The notes under the pieces are model-generated. The model saw only the letters and a list, made by a program, of their open reading frames with translations. It ran no database searches and was not told where the DNA came from. From Tunturibacter empetritectus (lineage in GTDB: Bacteria > Acidobacteriota > Terriglobia > Terriglobales > Acidobacteriaceae), in the NCBI RefSeq assembly GCF_040358985.1, contig NZ_CP132932.1, positions 4,402,001 through 4,466,000 on the forward strand: a stretch of DNA of 64,000 nucleotides. Reading direction: 5' to 3'. The position numbers were made by a program, and so were the translations under genes. Positions 24,646 through 34,006 of the stretch are shown in pieces. Numbering within the stretch: position 1 is the first letter of the stretch; each line of letters starts with the position of its first letter.

Positions 24646-26334
24646 TCAGTGAACTTCTTGAATAAAGAGCATACGCTGATGTGGTGTAAACCAAGTGTGA
24701 TAGAGGACAGGCGAAAACTGCGACGGTTTAAAACAGGACGTCTGATCGAAGGTCAGTACATAACGAGGGTTCACCGCAGGAGTGTGTGCTGCAAACCATG
24801 AGTAACAATTCTCTGGAATATCTTCCGGACAGCTCCAAGGGTGATAGGCGCCGACCGGAATGCGCAGCCGATCATCGTTCACATACCCCGTGACTTCAAG
24901 TTGCGTCCATGCGTCATACTCAAAGGTTCCTTGAATCTCCGTTCTGGGCACGCCTGCTCTGAGGACCTCGTCTGCCGCAGCAAGCTGTGCTCGATAGAAG
25001 GCGAAGAGATCATGCATTCTCGTGACAGCGAAGGCGCCGAAGAGAAGAAGCAGAAACAGGCACACCGATGGCAACCGGCCGCCAATCTTCTTTTCATAAA
25101 GTCTTAGAAGTACCGCGACAGCCACAATCAGAAGAGGCAGCAGATAGCGATCATAGAGATGTAACCTCGTCAGCAGCAGGAGAAGATAGGTAACAGTGAA
25201 CGGACCTAAAAGAACGAGAAAGGATCTTGTTGAAGGCGCAGCCTTGTACGCCAGAGCATGGTCCGTCAGATAGGAAGCGTTTCGGTAAAAAAGCAGCAGG
25301 CCGCCGATGCCAGCCAAAGTCAGGACAGACAGAGCCAGTTGCAGAGTGTACGAAAGATCATCTACGACGACAATACTGCCCGCATAGGTCCCAAGCAGTA
25401 CAAGTAGGCTCTCCGGCTTATGTAAAAAGATAAGCAATGCCACAGCAACTAAGACGACGGCTGCCGCAGCGATAGCTTCATTGCGGGGTCGCCGCTCAGC
25501 GAAAGGAAACTTTGCGATAAATGCAACTAAGATCGGTAGCGCGAACAAAAAAAGTGCGAGACCGTTCCTTATCACCGAGTTCGCCCATTGAGCTTTTTCT
25601 GATCCGTGAGGCCTATGAAACATTGGCTCCGGAACCGAGTAAGGTTGATGACTGAACCAATGCATGCAAGCGCCAATAAAAATAACGCTAATCATCCATA
25701 ACGCGGCGCCTACTACTGGAACCCGTGACCTTTTCCTCATCTGCCATGCGGCGGACGGCACAATAATCAAAGCACCCAGCCATGCGATTTGGCGCACAGT
25801 GCCCCCCACATCATTTGAGAGCGCAGCAAACACGAGCCATCCTATGGCTGCCCGGTCCGTGTGTTCCTCAATTGCGCGTGTACAACTGTAGATACAGAGA
25901 ACAAGGCAGAAGATACCCGGAATGTCCGACATAAAGCTAAAAGCAAGCGGCAAAAACAGTGGCGAAAGTGCAATCGCAAGAGTCCCCATCGTTGCATTCC
26001 ACTCATTGATGCCGAAGCGCACAAAGAGACGCTGGATCAGCATGACCGTCGCCATCGCAACCATCAGGATAGAGACGCGAGCGAGCAGGAAAGAAAACCC
26101 AAAGAGCTTAAAGAAAAGTGCGCCTAGATAGAGTTGCCAACCGAGCATGGCGGTCGACCAACCGTTATAAACAATGTGTCCCGTCTCGGAAAGTACACGG
26201 GCACTCCATATGTACGACCAGTCGTCATAGATACCCATTTCGAGCATCGGACGGGCGAGTATAACTCCTATCAAAAGGGCGAGTGCACAAAATGAAGCAG
26301 GACTGCAAATCGTGGACCGAATTTTTGTAAACAA
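24646..26334 (-). CDS. membrane glycosyltransferase of the GT39/ArnT-PMT type
   Basis: TTG start 26334 follows GGGAG at good spacing. The 562-residue protein has about ten membrane segments. The first periplasmic loop has GIYDDWSYIWSARVLSETG, the D-D motif used by PMT/ArnT-like enzymes for acceptor and dolichol- or undecaprenyl-phosphate sugar, followed by GWQLYLGALFFKLFG. FSFMSDIPG is also family-like. It probably transfers a sugar from a polyprenyl-phosphate donor to a protein or lipid in the periplasm. It has no partner genes. The gene is clearly less GC-rich than its neighbours and uses more A/T-ending codons, a hint of transfer. Confidence 0.78.
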   Translation of the reverse strand: MFTKIRSTICSPASFCALALLIGVILARPMLEMGIYDDWSYIWSARVLSETGHIVYNGWSTAMLGWQLYLGALFFKLFGFSFLLARVSILMVAMATVMLIQRLFVRFGINEWNATMGTLAIALSPLFLPLAFSFMSDIPGIFCLVLCIYSCTRAIEEHTDRAAIGWLVFAALSNDVGGTVRQIAWLGALIIVPSAAWQMRKRSRVPVVGAALWMISVIFIGACMHWFSHQPYSVPEPMFHRPHGSEKAQWANSVIRNGLALFLFALPILVAFIAKFPFAERRPRNEAIAAAAVVLVAVALLIFLHKPESLLVLLGTYAGSIVVVDDLSYTLQLALSVLTLAGIGGLLLFYRNASYLTDHALAYKAAPSTRSFLVLLGPFTVTYLLLLLTRLHLYDRYLLPLLIVAVAVLLRLYEKKIGGRLPSVCLFLLLLFGAFAVTRMHDLFAFYRAQLAAADEVLRAGVPRTEIQGTFEYDAWTQLEVTGYVNDDRLRIPVGAYHPWSCPEDIPENCYSWFAAHTPAVNPRYVLTFDQTSCFKPSQFSPVLYHTWFTPHQRMLFIQEVH

Positions 26335-26616
26335 AGCTCTCCCTCAATTCGCAAATCGCTTACTTGTCTTTGTAAGATCAGCATAAGCTATCGACCAACC
26401 TGGAGTCGTCGAACTAATGGTATCTAGTTTCAACTCTCTCCAGTTAGAGGACGCTGAAGCTAACGCCTAGGGCGCAATATCAGTACTACAATCCGGAATA
26501 GGCCGTGTCGTAGTTATGAGAGGCGCATCAGCCTGGCCGCTGCTTACTGAGCATGTTAAAAACAGAATCGCCGCAAACCAATGCCATGCGCCGCTAAATT
26601 TGCTGATTGATAGGTT

Positions 26617-26693
26617 TGGTAGCGCCAACGGGGATCGAACCCGTACTCTCAGCCTTGAAAGGGCCGCGTGTTAACCAGTTACACCATGGCGCC
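26617..26693 (-). tRNA. tRNA-Glu (anticodon UUC)
   Basis: Read on the minus strand, all four arms fold: acceptor GGCGCCA with TGGCGCT, D arm GTGT-ACAC, anticodon stem CGGCC-GGCTG with loop CTTTCAA (anticodon TTC at positions 34-36), and T arm ACGGG-TTCGATC-CCCGT. CCA is encoded in the DNA. Length is 77 bases. It is followed by a second tRNA-Glu upstream in transcription order. Confidence 0.96.
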
Positions 26694-26721
26694 AAAACAC
26701 GAAGTTGCAGAAGGAAAGGAT

Positions 26722-26798
<77 letters not shown>

Positions 26799-26896
26799 AG
26801 AAACCAGACAGGAGAGGAACTGCTCCACTGCGATAAACAAATTATATCAGCTAACGACGCTGCTGAGCGACCCGTGCCCCTCTGAAAAAGAAGCCC

Positions 26897-27172
26897 TTAC
26901 AGCCCCAGCTTCTTCACCTCGTCGTTGTAGTACTTGCGGTACAGGATGTCCCACTCCTGCGACCCTTCCACGATGATCTTTCGCTGCGAAGCGATCTTCT
27001 GCCGCGCCGCCGCATCGATCTTTGTCTCTTCCATCAGCAGCTTCTCGAGAGCCTTCCGAGCCTCCTGCCGAATCGTGTTCCGATCCTCCAGAAAGTCGAC
27101 CTCCGGAATCTCCGCCAGAGTGTCGGCCACCGTATGGGCCAGCTTGTTGAGCTTGTCACGAGAGATTCTCAC
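26897..27172 (-). CDS. DUF507 family protein (second of a pair)
   Basis: A 91-residue protein of the DUF507 family: MRISRDKLNKLAHTVADTLA, then EARKALEKLLMEETKIDAAA, and the C-terminal SQEWDILYRKYYNDEVKKLG that is typical of it. No biochemical role is known to me. It starts at GTG 27172, which overlaps the stop of the other DUF507 gene by four bases (GTGA). Coupled translation suggests the two products work together, perhaps as a heterodimer. It is helical, with no membrane segment. Confidence 0.85.
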   Translation of the reverse strand: MRISRDKLNKLAHTVADTLAEIPEVDFLEDRNTIRQEARKALEKLLMEETKIDAAARQKIASQRKIIVEGSQEWDILYRKYYNDEVKKLGL

Positions 27173-27447
27173 AGCACCGCCTTGTACTTGCGGGCGAGCT
27201 CATTCTTCACCTTTTTGAACATCTCAGGATAACTCGCGCCGGTCTTGCGCATGTCGTCCTGAAAGGCTTCAAGGATCACGCGAACTTCATCGTTGATCCG
27301 GTCTTCCAGCGCCAGCTCATCCACCATTCCCGCAGTGACGCGTTCATTGACCACAGCCGGTTTGTCAGTGTGGATCATCTTTTCGGCGACTAAATGCTTA
27401 ACGGTCTGGCGCGCCAGGTATCCAACGTAATCTTTTGAAAAAATCAT
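27169..27447 (-). CDS. DUF507 family protein (first of a pair)
   Basis: A 92-residue protein from ATG 27447, preceded by AAGGAAAG. MIFSKDYVGYLARQTVKHLV, then ALEDRINDEVRVILEAFQDD and the basic C-terminus FKKVKNELARKYKAVL match DUF507. The frame continues 14 codons upstream to a TTG-type start, but that part is not family-like. It is paired with the next gene (GTGA overlap). A tandem arrangement of two short paralogues with different C-terminal ends suggests one ancient duplication. Function is unknown. Confidence 0.83.
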   Translation of the reverse strand: MIFSKDYVGYLARQTVKHLVAEKMIHTDKPAVVNERVTAGMVDELALEDRINDEVRVILEAFQDDMRKTGASYPEMFKKVKNELARKYKAVL

Positions 27448-27510
27448 TTGGCTTTCCTTCGAATATACCACGCGACTCGTCGCATCCACCGCCCACTCCT
27501 CAACGCCCCA

Positions 27511-27876
27511 TCACTTACGCTTCGGCATTGGCTTATGCGGACAACTCTCTGTATTCAGACACGTATCCGCCAGCCGTAGCCGCTCGACAGGACGCCCACG
27601 CAGCAGGTGTTCCGTCACTATCTCCTCCACATCTTTCATATGAACAAACCCATACCAGACCGCATCCGGATAGACCACGACCACTGGCCCATGCTCGCAC
27701 TGGTCAAGACAGCCAAGCTCATTCGCCCGAACTTGCCCCTTCAACCCGGCTTCCTTCACCGCATCCTTGAAGGCCGATTTCAGCTTCCCACTCCCTTCGC
27801 TGCTGCAACTGGGCCGCGATGCGCTCTCGTCCCGCTCATTCGTGCAGATAAAAACATGATGCTTGAACTTTGCCAA
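27511..27876 (-). CDS. (2Fe-2S) ferredoxin, thioredoxin-like fold
   Basis: From TTG 27876, after a GGAAGGG site, the protein has 121 residues. FKHHVFICTNERDESASRPS, then the second cysteine in SCSSEGS, and later ELGCLDQCEHGPVVVVYPDA give the C-x(n)-C ... CxxxC ligand set of thioredoxin-like 2Fe-2S ferredoxins. It should carry electrons in the cytoplasm. The C-terminus (NTESCPHKPMPKRK) holds another cysteine. The open frame extends far upstream in antisense to the next gene and recJ, but that part does not look like protein. Its partner is unknown. Confidence 0.85.
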   Translation of the reverse strand: MAKFKHHVFICTNERDESASRPSCSSEGSGKLKSAFKDAVKEAGLKGQVRANELGCLDQCEHGPVVVVYPDAVWYGFVHMKDVEEIVTEHLLRGRPVERLRLADTCLNTESCPHKPMPKRK

Positions 27877-27966
27877 TCCACAATCCCTTCCACAAGCCGT
27901 TGGCCGGGCGCGCAACGAAGTCTTTCCCGTGCGATGCACCGGCGTTTCTGAGACAATACTTATCGA

Positions 27967-28425
27967 ATGCAACCTGACAATCTTATCTCGCTCAAAGACG
28001 ACATGGTGGCCTTCATCGCCGGCCATGGCATGCGTCGCCTCAACGCCTACGTTACAGAAGACGTCCCCACCGTCATCTTCGAAGAAGAAAACCCCGACGG
28101 CTGGAAGGACTTCGTCGAGCACGCGAAAGCTGCCGGCTCCCCCTTCGTCACCATGAGCGAAGTCATCCTCGAAAAAGCAGACGTCGCCATCCTCCTCGAT
28201 CAGCTTCGCGACCAGACCTTCCCGGACGACAACTCCGAAGAGATCGACGACGCCGAGTACCTCGTCAATCACGTCGGCAAAGTCGGCTACCTCCAGCTCG
28301 GCTTCGCCCACCAGGGCGTCATGTTTATCTTCGAGGTCGCGACCGACTGGTACGACAGCTTCCAGAACCTCATGGAGACCGTCACCGACCTTGGCGGCAT
28401 CGTAGTCGACGACAGCGACGAGTAG
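27967..28425 (+). CDS. conserved hypothetical acidic protein (152 aa)
   Basis: ATG 27967 opens a soluble protein with a mixed alpha/beta pattern and many acidic residues (DDNSEEIDDAEYLVNHVG, ending VVDDSDE). It has no signal peptide and no cysteine motif. I do not recognise it. Ten bases separate it from recJ, so it probably belongs to the same transcript, and it is divergent from the ferredoxin gene with a 90-base gap that should hold both promoters. Confidence 0.7.
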   Translation: MQPDNLISLKDDMVAFIAGHGMRRLNAYVTEDVPTVIFEEENPDGWKDFVEHAKAAGSPFVTMSEVILEKADVAILLDQLRDQTFPDDNSEEIDDAEYLVNHVGKVGYLQLGFAHQGVMFIFEVATDWYDSFQNLMETVTDLGGIVVDDSDE

Positions 28426-28434
28426 CCTAAGCCA

Positions 28435-30282
28435 ATGTCCACCGCCCCCGTTGGACTCCCAGCTGGGCTGCCAGCTTGGACCACCCGCCCCGCAGACGAG
28501 ACTGCCGTTAAGACGCTCGTTGAAGCCCTCGGCTGCCCCCAGGCAGTCGCGCACATACTCGTCTCACGAGCTATCTCTAACCCAGAGGCAGCCAACACCT
28601 TCTTCACCCCGTCGCTCGATGATCTCCTTGACCCCATGCTCATGCTCGGCATGGAAATAGCCGTCGCCCGCATCCAGCACGCCGTCCGCTCGAACGAACC
28701 CATCCTCATCTACGGTGACTACGACGTCGACGGCACCACCGCCACCGTCCTACTCAAAACCGCCATCGAACGCATCGCTCCCAAAGAAACTCCAGCCATC
28801 GTCACCTATCACGTTCCCCATCGCATCCGCGAGGGCTACGGCATGCAGAACGGCGTCCTCGGTCAGGCCGCAGCCTCTGGCATCCGTCTCGTCATCAGCG
28901 TCGACACCGGCATCCGCGCCTTCGCTGCAGCCGAAGAAGCAAAGGCCCTCGGCATGGACCTCATCGTCACCGACCACCATCTCCCCGACGGGGTCATCGG
29001 CATTCCGGAGGCGGTTGCGGTGCTTAATCCTGCCCAGCAGAACTGCTCCTACCCCTTCAAACACCTCTGCGGCGCGGCGGTGGCCTTCAAACTAGCCCAC
29101 GCTCTCCTCCTCGCCGCAACCGAGACCGAAGAGCAACACACAAAGTTGAAACGCAGCCTCATTCCCTCGTTCCTCAAGCTGGTCGCCATCGCCACCATCG
29201 CCGACTCGGTCCCCCTCGAAGGAGAAAACCGCGTCATCGCGGCCCTCGGTCTCAAAGAGCTCCGCAACCCGGTCCAACCCGGCCTCCGCGCCCTCATGCA
29301 GGTGGCGCAGATCCCCATCAACCGCCCACCCACCGCGACGGAGGTCGGCTTTCGACTCGCCCCACGCATCAACGCCGCAGGCCGAATGGACATCGCCGGC
29401 GATGTCGTCGAGCTCTTCCTAACCAAGGACCCCGCCCGCGCCACCGACCTCGCAGAGAAGCTCAACCGCCTCAACGACGAGCGCCGCGCCACCGAAGCCA
29501 AAGCCCTCGAAGCCATCGAAGCCCAGCTAGCCACCCTGCGCAACAGCCTCGGAGATTACCTCGCCGAGTGCATCATCCTCGACGACCCCGAGTGGCACCG
29601 CGGCGTTCTCGGCATCCTCGCCTCTCGCGTCGTCGACCGCACCGGCAGACCCGCCATTGTCATGACCCACGAAGACGGCCACGCCCACGGATCCGGCCGC
29701 TCCATCGCCGGCTTCCACCTACTCGACGCCATCAGCGCGGTCCACGAGCCGCTCACCTCATCCGACACCCCGCTCTTCTCCCGATTCGGCGGCCACGCTC
29801 ACGCTGTCGGCTTCTCCATGCCCTTTGATCACATGCCCCTCCTTCGCGAACGCATGCAGCGCTACGGCGCCACCCGCCTCACCGGAGAGATCACCGCACC
29901 ACCGCTCGAGTGCGATGCCGAGCTCCTCCTCAGCGACCTCACGCAGAGTTTCTATGACTGGCTCATGCGCTGCGAGCCCTTCGGCATCGGCAACCGCGAA
30001 CCCGTCTTTCTCACCCGCAACCTCACCCTCTCCGAGCCAGTTCGATTCATCAAAGAGAAACACATCTGCCTTCAGCTTCAGAGCCCCAGTCTTCAGAGCT
30101 CCGGCACAACCAACCGCATCAGCGCGCTAGGGTGGAGCCGCACCATCGACTGGCCCGCCCGCTGTGCTGAAATAGGCCTCGATACAGGCTCGCAGCTCGA
30201 TGTCGTTTACCGGTTGAAAGCCAAAACCAATCCCCAGTTCCCCGGTCTCGAGCTCGAATTAGTCGCTCTCAGGCCCGCCTGA
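28435..30282 (+). CDS. recJ: single-stranded-DNA-specific exonuclease RecJ
   Basis: RecJ degrades single-stranded DNA 5' to 3' in recombination and mismatch or base-excision repair. The 615-residue protein has the DHH-family motifs in order: LIYGDYDVDGTTATVLL (motif I), ISVDTGIRAF (II), VTDHHLPDG (III, the DHH), and IADSVPLEGENR. The DHHA1 region is around GHAHAVGFSMP with SGRSIAGFHLLDA. The OB-fold and the C-terminal extension follow. The start at ATG 28435 gives a slightly longer N-terminus than E. coli RecJ. The stop is followed by a small GATCCG/CGGATC hairpin. Confidence 0.93.
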   Translation: MSTAPVGLPAGLPAWTTRPADETAVKTLVEALGCPQAVAHILVSRAISNPEAANTFFTPSLDDLLDPMLMLGMEIAVARIQHAVRSNEPILIYGDYDVDGTTATVLLKTAIERIAPKETPAIVTYHVPHRIREGYGMQNGVLGQAAASGIRLVISVDTGIRAFAAAEEAKALGMDLIVTDHHLPDGVIGIPEAVAVLNPAQQNCSYPFKHLCGAAVAFKLAHALLLAATETEEQHTKLKRSLIPSFLKLVAIATIADSVPLEGENRVIAALGLKELRNPVQPGLRALMQVAQIPINRPPTATEVGFRLAPRINAAGRMDIAGDVVELFLTKDPARATDLAEKLNRLNDERRATEAKALEAIEAQLATLRNSLGDYLAECIILDDPEWHRGVLGILASRVVDRTGRPAIVMTHEDGHAHGSGRSIAGFHLLDAISAVHEPLTSSDTPLFSRFGGHAHAVGFSMPFDHMPLLRERMQRYGATRLTGEITAPPLECDAELLLSDLTQSFYDWLMRCEPFGIGNREPVFLTRNLTLSEPVRFIKEKHICLQLQSPSLQSSGTTNRISALGWSRTIDWPARCAEIGLDTGSQLDVVYRLKAKTNPQFPGLELELVALRPA

Positions 30283-30375
30283 TCCGCTGCATCGGATCGG
30301 TTAACTACCTTATCCTCAAAACTTTCTGGTCCGATCAGACCACGTGCGGCGTCTTATATACTGAACCTTCGACTG

Positions 30376-31617
30376 ATGCCCACTACTGAGACAAGACGCC
30401 TGAATCCTGTAATGCTGTGGGGCATCTTCCTCGCCATCATTGTCATCGGCTTCATCATCGTGCGCTCCTCTACCCGCGATCTGGTTGGCGTTCGCGTCGC
30501 AGTCGTCGACCACCAGAACATTGTCAGCTCCGTCTCAACCAGCGGCAAGGTTGAACCCGTCGAACAGTTCCCTGCCGTTGCGTCCACTCCAGGCGTCGTC
30601 GAAAAGGTTTACGTCGATGTTGGCCAGAAGGTCAAGACAGGCCAGCTCCTCCTCAAGATGGATGACGCCGACGCCGTCGCCAAGATCGCCGCCGCAAACT
30701 CCGCCGTTCACAACGCCGAAGCGACCCTCCACGACATCGGCCAGGGAGGCTCGCAGGACGAGCGCATCGGATTCTCCGGCGATCTCAGCCGCGCCGAGCA
30801 GCAGCAGCAGCAGGCTGCAAAGGATCTCGCTGCGCTCAAGGCACTCCAGCAGAAGGGTGCCGCCTCCGCCAGCGAAGTAGCCTCCGCCGAGCAGCGCCTG
30901 CAGTCCGCCGACAGCTCCCTCAAAGGCCTTCAGACTCGCAGCACCCAGCGCTACGGCGCCACGGATCGGTCCCGTGCCGAAGCCCAGCTGGCGGATGCCC
31001 GCGCCTCCCTCGCCGCCGCTCAAGCAGCCTACGCCAATGCCAACATCCGCGCGCCATTCGCTGGAACCGTCTACTCCATCCCCGTCTCCAACTACGACTT
31101 CGTCCCCGCCGGCGAAAACCTCCTCGATGAAGCCGACCTCAACCGAATTCAGGTCCGCGCCTACTTCGACGAGCCCGAGATCGGAAAACTCGCAGTAGGT
31201 CAGGCCGTCAAGATCGTCTGGGATGCAAAGCCCACACAGGCCTGGCACGGCCACATCAGCCGCGCCCCCTCCACCGTCATCACCTACGGCACACGCAACG
31301 TCGGCGAGTGCATCATCACCGTCGACGACGCCCGCGGCGACCTCCTGCCCAACACCAACGTCACCGTGACTGCCACCACCTCGCAGCGCTTCAACGTCCT
31401 CAGCGTGCCCCGCGAAGCCCTCCACACTGAAGGCGGAGACTTCGTCTTCCGCGTCGTCAATAACAGGCTCGTCCGCACCCCGGTTCAGGTAGGAGTAGGG
31501 GTCAACCTCACCCGCGTCGAGATCGTCAGCGGCCTCTCCGAAAAGGACACCGTCGCCCTCAGCGCCGTCAACAATCGCGAACTCACCAATGGGCTCCCCG
31601 TCAAAATAGTCGAGTAG
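30376..31617 (+). CDS. HlyD/MFP-family efflux adaptor
   Basis: A 413-residue membrane-fusion protein. One transmembrane anchor (LWGIFLAIIVIGFIIV, residues 14-29), then a split lipoyl domain: AVASTPGVVEKVYVDVGQKV and the second half ANIRAPFAGTVYSIPV. The hairpin region is a long coiled coil with many Q and A residues (SRAEQQQQQAAKDLAALKAL). The beta-barrel and the membrane-proximal part follow (VPREALHTEGGDFVFRV). Adaptors of this kind bridge an inner-membrane pump and a TolC channel. Here a TPR protein and a TolC-type channel follow within 60 bases, but no pump gene is in the window. Confidence 0.9.
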   Translation: MPTTETRRLNPVMLWGIFLAIIVIGFIIVRSSTRDLVGVRVAVVDHQNIVSSVSTSGKVEPVEQFPAVASTPGVVEKVYVDVGQKVKTGQLLLKMDDADAVAKIAAANSAVHNAEATLHDIGQGGSQDERIGFSGDLSRAEQQQQQAAKDLAALKALQQKGAASASEVASAEQRLQSADSSLKGLQTRSTQRYGATDRSRAEAQLADARASLAAAQAAYANANIRAPFAGTVYSIPVSNYDFVPAGENLLDEADLNRIQVRAYFDEPEIGKLAVGQAVKIVWDAKPTQAWHGHISRAPSTVITYGTRNVGECIITVDDARGDLLPNTNVTVTATTSQRFNVLSVPREALHTEGGDFVFRVVNNRLVRTPVQVGVGVNLTRVEIVSGLSEKDTVALSAVNNRELTNGLPVKIVE

Positions 31618-31619
31618 CT

Positions 31620-32609
31620 ATGTCAACTTCGACCCGCCCGTTTCCGACACACCCCCTTCGTCTTGCCCACGCGTTCCTGCTCGCCCTACTGGTCACGACT
31701 CCCCTAATCGCTGCTGACGAAACCCAGGCCAACGCGCTGCTCCAGCAGGGTCGCGTCGACGAAGCCGCCGCCATGCTCCAGGACATCCTCGCCTCCCAGC
31801 CCAACAACGCCCTCGCCCATCAGCTCTTCTGCCGCGTCTACTACGCCCAGGAGAAAGCCGACCCCGCCATCCGCGAGTGCGAGCTGGCCGTAGCCAACGC
31901 GCCCGACAGCAGCGAGGATCACATGTGGCTCGCCCGCGCCTACGGATTCAAAGCCGCGCACGCCAGCCCGTTCTCTGCGCTAAGCCTCGCCATCAAAGTC
32001 CACAACGAGTTCGAGCGCGCCGTCCAACTCGACCCGGAAAACTTCCATGCCATGAGCGACCTCGGCGAATACTACGTCGCAGCCCCATCAATGATCGGCG
32101 GTGGCACCGATAAGGCCCAGGCTCTCGCCACCAGAATGCAACCCAGCTTCCCCGCTCAAGCACACCGGCTTCGCGCCCTCATCGCAGAGAAGAAAAAAAA
32201 CAGTGCAGCGGCGGAGGCCGAGTATCAGGCCGCCGTCGCCGCAGGCAGAACGCCCGAGGCCTACATCAACCTTGGCGACTTCTACCAACGTCAGAATCAA
32301 CCAGACAAGATGCTCGAAGCCCTCCATGCGGCAGTAGACCTCGATCACCGCAAAGGTCCTCCTCTGGTCGACGCCGCCAGCACGCTCTCGGAGGCTCACA
32401 GCTCACCCCAGCTCGCCATCAGTCTCCTCCGCACCTACCTCGCATCCTCAAATAAGACCGACGGAGCACCCGCCTTCAAAGTTCATCTCCAGCTCGGAGG
32501 TCTCCTCGCCCAAAACGGAGATGCCACAGCAGCCCATAACGAATACCTCGCAGCTCTCTCCCTCGCATCGAACTATGTACCCGCCCGCAAAGCATTACAG
32601 GGATCGTAG
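31620..32609 (+). CDS. exported TPR-repeat protein (329 aa)
   Basis: It starts two bases after the HlyD stop. LRLAHAFLLALLVTTPLIAA is a signal peptide, so the mature protein is periplasmic. Several TPR units follow: ANALLQQGRVDEAAAMLQDI, AIRECELAVANAPDSSEDHM, and others, with an unusual YVAAPSMIGGG segment in the middle. A TPR protein in a HlyD-TolC operon could bind the adaptor, the channel or the cargo; that is inference. The stop is 53 bases before the tolC-like ATG. Confidence 0.82.
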   Translation: MSTSTRPFPTHPLRLAHAFLLALLVTTPLIAADETQANALLQQGRVDEAAAMLQDILASQPNNALAHQLFCRVYYAQEKADPAIRECELAVANAPDSSEDHMWLARAYGFKAAHASPFSALSLAIKVHNEFERAVQLDPENFHAMSDLGEYYVAAPSMIGGGTDKAQALATRMQPSFPAQAHRLRALIAEKKKNSAAAEAEYQAAVAAGRTPEAYINLGDFYQRQNQPDKMLEALHAAVDLDHRKGPPLVDAASTLSEAHSSPQLAISLLRTYLASSNKTDGAPAFKVHLQLGGLLAQNGDATAAHNEYLAALSLASNYVPARKALQGS

Positions 32610-32662
32610 ACAAAAGGCGATACCATGATCTCTAACCGGTCCTAAGGAATCTCCCCGCAAGT

Positions 32663-34006
32663 ATGATTCGTCTTCTTCGCCAACTGATCGCGTGCTCTGC
32701 TCTGGCTTGTTTCGTGACGCCAGCCATCGCGCAGATATCGTTTACCAGCGCGGTAGGTCTGGCCCTGAAGAGCAGCCCCAAAGTCCTTACCGCACAGGCC
32801 GACGTCAACAAGGCGCAGGCCGCCCTCGATGAGCTCAGAGACGCCTACGTCCCGAATGTTGTTGGCGCATCCTCCATCGGCCCTCCCTCGTACGGATTCC
32901 CGCTCGGCCAGCCATCCATCTATAACCTCACGGCGCAGTCTCTCGTCTTCAGCTATCCCCAGCGCGACTACATTCGCGGCGCCAAAGCTTCGCTCGAAGC
33001 GGCCAGCCTCGCACTGAAGGACGTTCGCGAAGCCGTCGCCGAAGACACTGCCATCACCTATCTCGCACTCCATCGCGACCTTCAGCGGCAGGCCGTCCTC
33101 CAGCAGCAGCAAGGCTTCGCCGACCATCTTGTAACCATCGTGCAGGATCGTCTCGACTCTGGTCAGGACACCCCCATCGGTCTCACCACCGCCCGACTCA
33201 CCGCCGCGCAAATCCATCTCGCCCGTCTTCGCGTAGACGACGAAGCAGCGACAGACCAGGCTCATCTGGCCCGGCTCCTTGGCCTGCCCCCGCAAGGGAT
33301 CAGCACCTCAGCCAGCAGCATCCCCGCCCTCGCCGGCGACCTTACCGGCAAGTCAGACGACATCAATGCAACTCTGGTCGGTACCAGCCCCGCTGTCGAG
33401 TCTGCCTACGCCAACGCGCGTTCCAAGCGTCAGATCGCCGTCGGAGAGAGCCAATATCTCTGGCGGCCGCAGATCATTCTCGATGCCCAGTACAGCCGCT
33501 ACGCAAAGTTCAATAACCTGCAGGACTACTACTTCCGCTTCCAGCAGAACAACGCCGCCATCGGCGTTCAGATCACCATTCCCTTCTTCGACGTCGCCCA
33601 CAAAGCCAAAGCCCGCGAGGCAGACGCTGATGCCGCCCACGCCGAGCACGAAGCCGATTCAATCCGCGATCAGTTCTTCGACTCCAGGCTCAGAATCCAG
33701 CACGCCGTAACAGAGCTCGCCGTCCGCGCCGAGATCGCCACCCTTGATCAGCAGCTCGCTCAGCAGAACCTCGACGTCCTCATGGTTCAACTCAACACCG
33801 GCAACGGAAACCTGGCCGGCACCCAGATGACCCCAAAAGACGAGCAGACCTCCCGCATCGCCGAGCGTGAAAAGTTCCTCGCCGTCCTCAACGCCAACTT
33901 CGAGCTGCAACAGGCTCAGATCAATCTCATGCGGCAGAGCGGCGACCTCGAGAGCTGGATCTCCGCAGCCATGCAGGCCCAGCCCGTCACTCCCGCAAAA
34001 CCCTGA
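32663..34006 (+). CDS. TolC-family outer-membrane channel
   Basis: A 447-residue protein with a signal peptide (LLRQLIACSALACFVTPAIA). The mature part has the two repeated OEP halves with ISFTSAVGLALKSSPKVLTA and ALDELRDAYVPNVVGAS near the N-terminus and TAQSLVFSY-type beta-strands between long coiled coils. ISFTSAVGLAL at the start of each half is the family pattern. It should form a trimeric channel through the outer membrane with a periplasmic alpha-barrel. The C-terminus lacks a final Phe (ends VTPAKP), which is common in distant members. It is the last gene of the HlyD-TPR-TolC run. Confidence 0.88.
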   Translation: MIRLLRQLIACSALACFVTPAIAQISFTSAVGLALKSSPKVLTAQADVNKAQAALDELRDAYVPNVVGASSIGPPSYGFPLGQPSIYNLTAQSLVFSYPQRDYIRGAKASLEAASLALKDVREAVAEDTAITYLALHRDLQRQAVLQQQQGFADHLVTIVQDRLDSGQDTPIGLTTARLTAAQIHLARLRVDDEAATDQAHLARLLGLPPQGISTSASSIPALAGDLTGKSDDINATLVGTSPAVESAYANARSKRQIAVGESQYLWRPQIILDAQYSRYAKFNNLQDYYFRFQQNNAAIGVQITIPFFDVAHKAKAREADADAAHAEHEADSIRDQFFDSRLRIQHAVTELAVRAEIATLDQQLAQQNLDVLMVQLNTGNGNLAGTQMTPKDEQTSRIAEREKFLAVLNANFELQQAQINLMRQSGDLESWISAAMQAQPVTPAKP

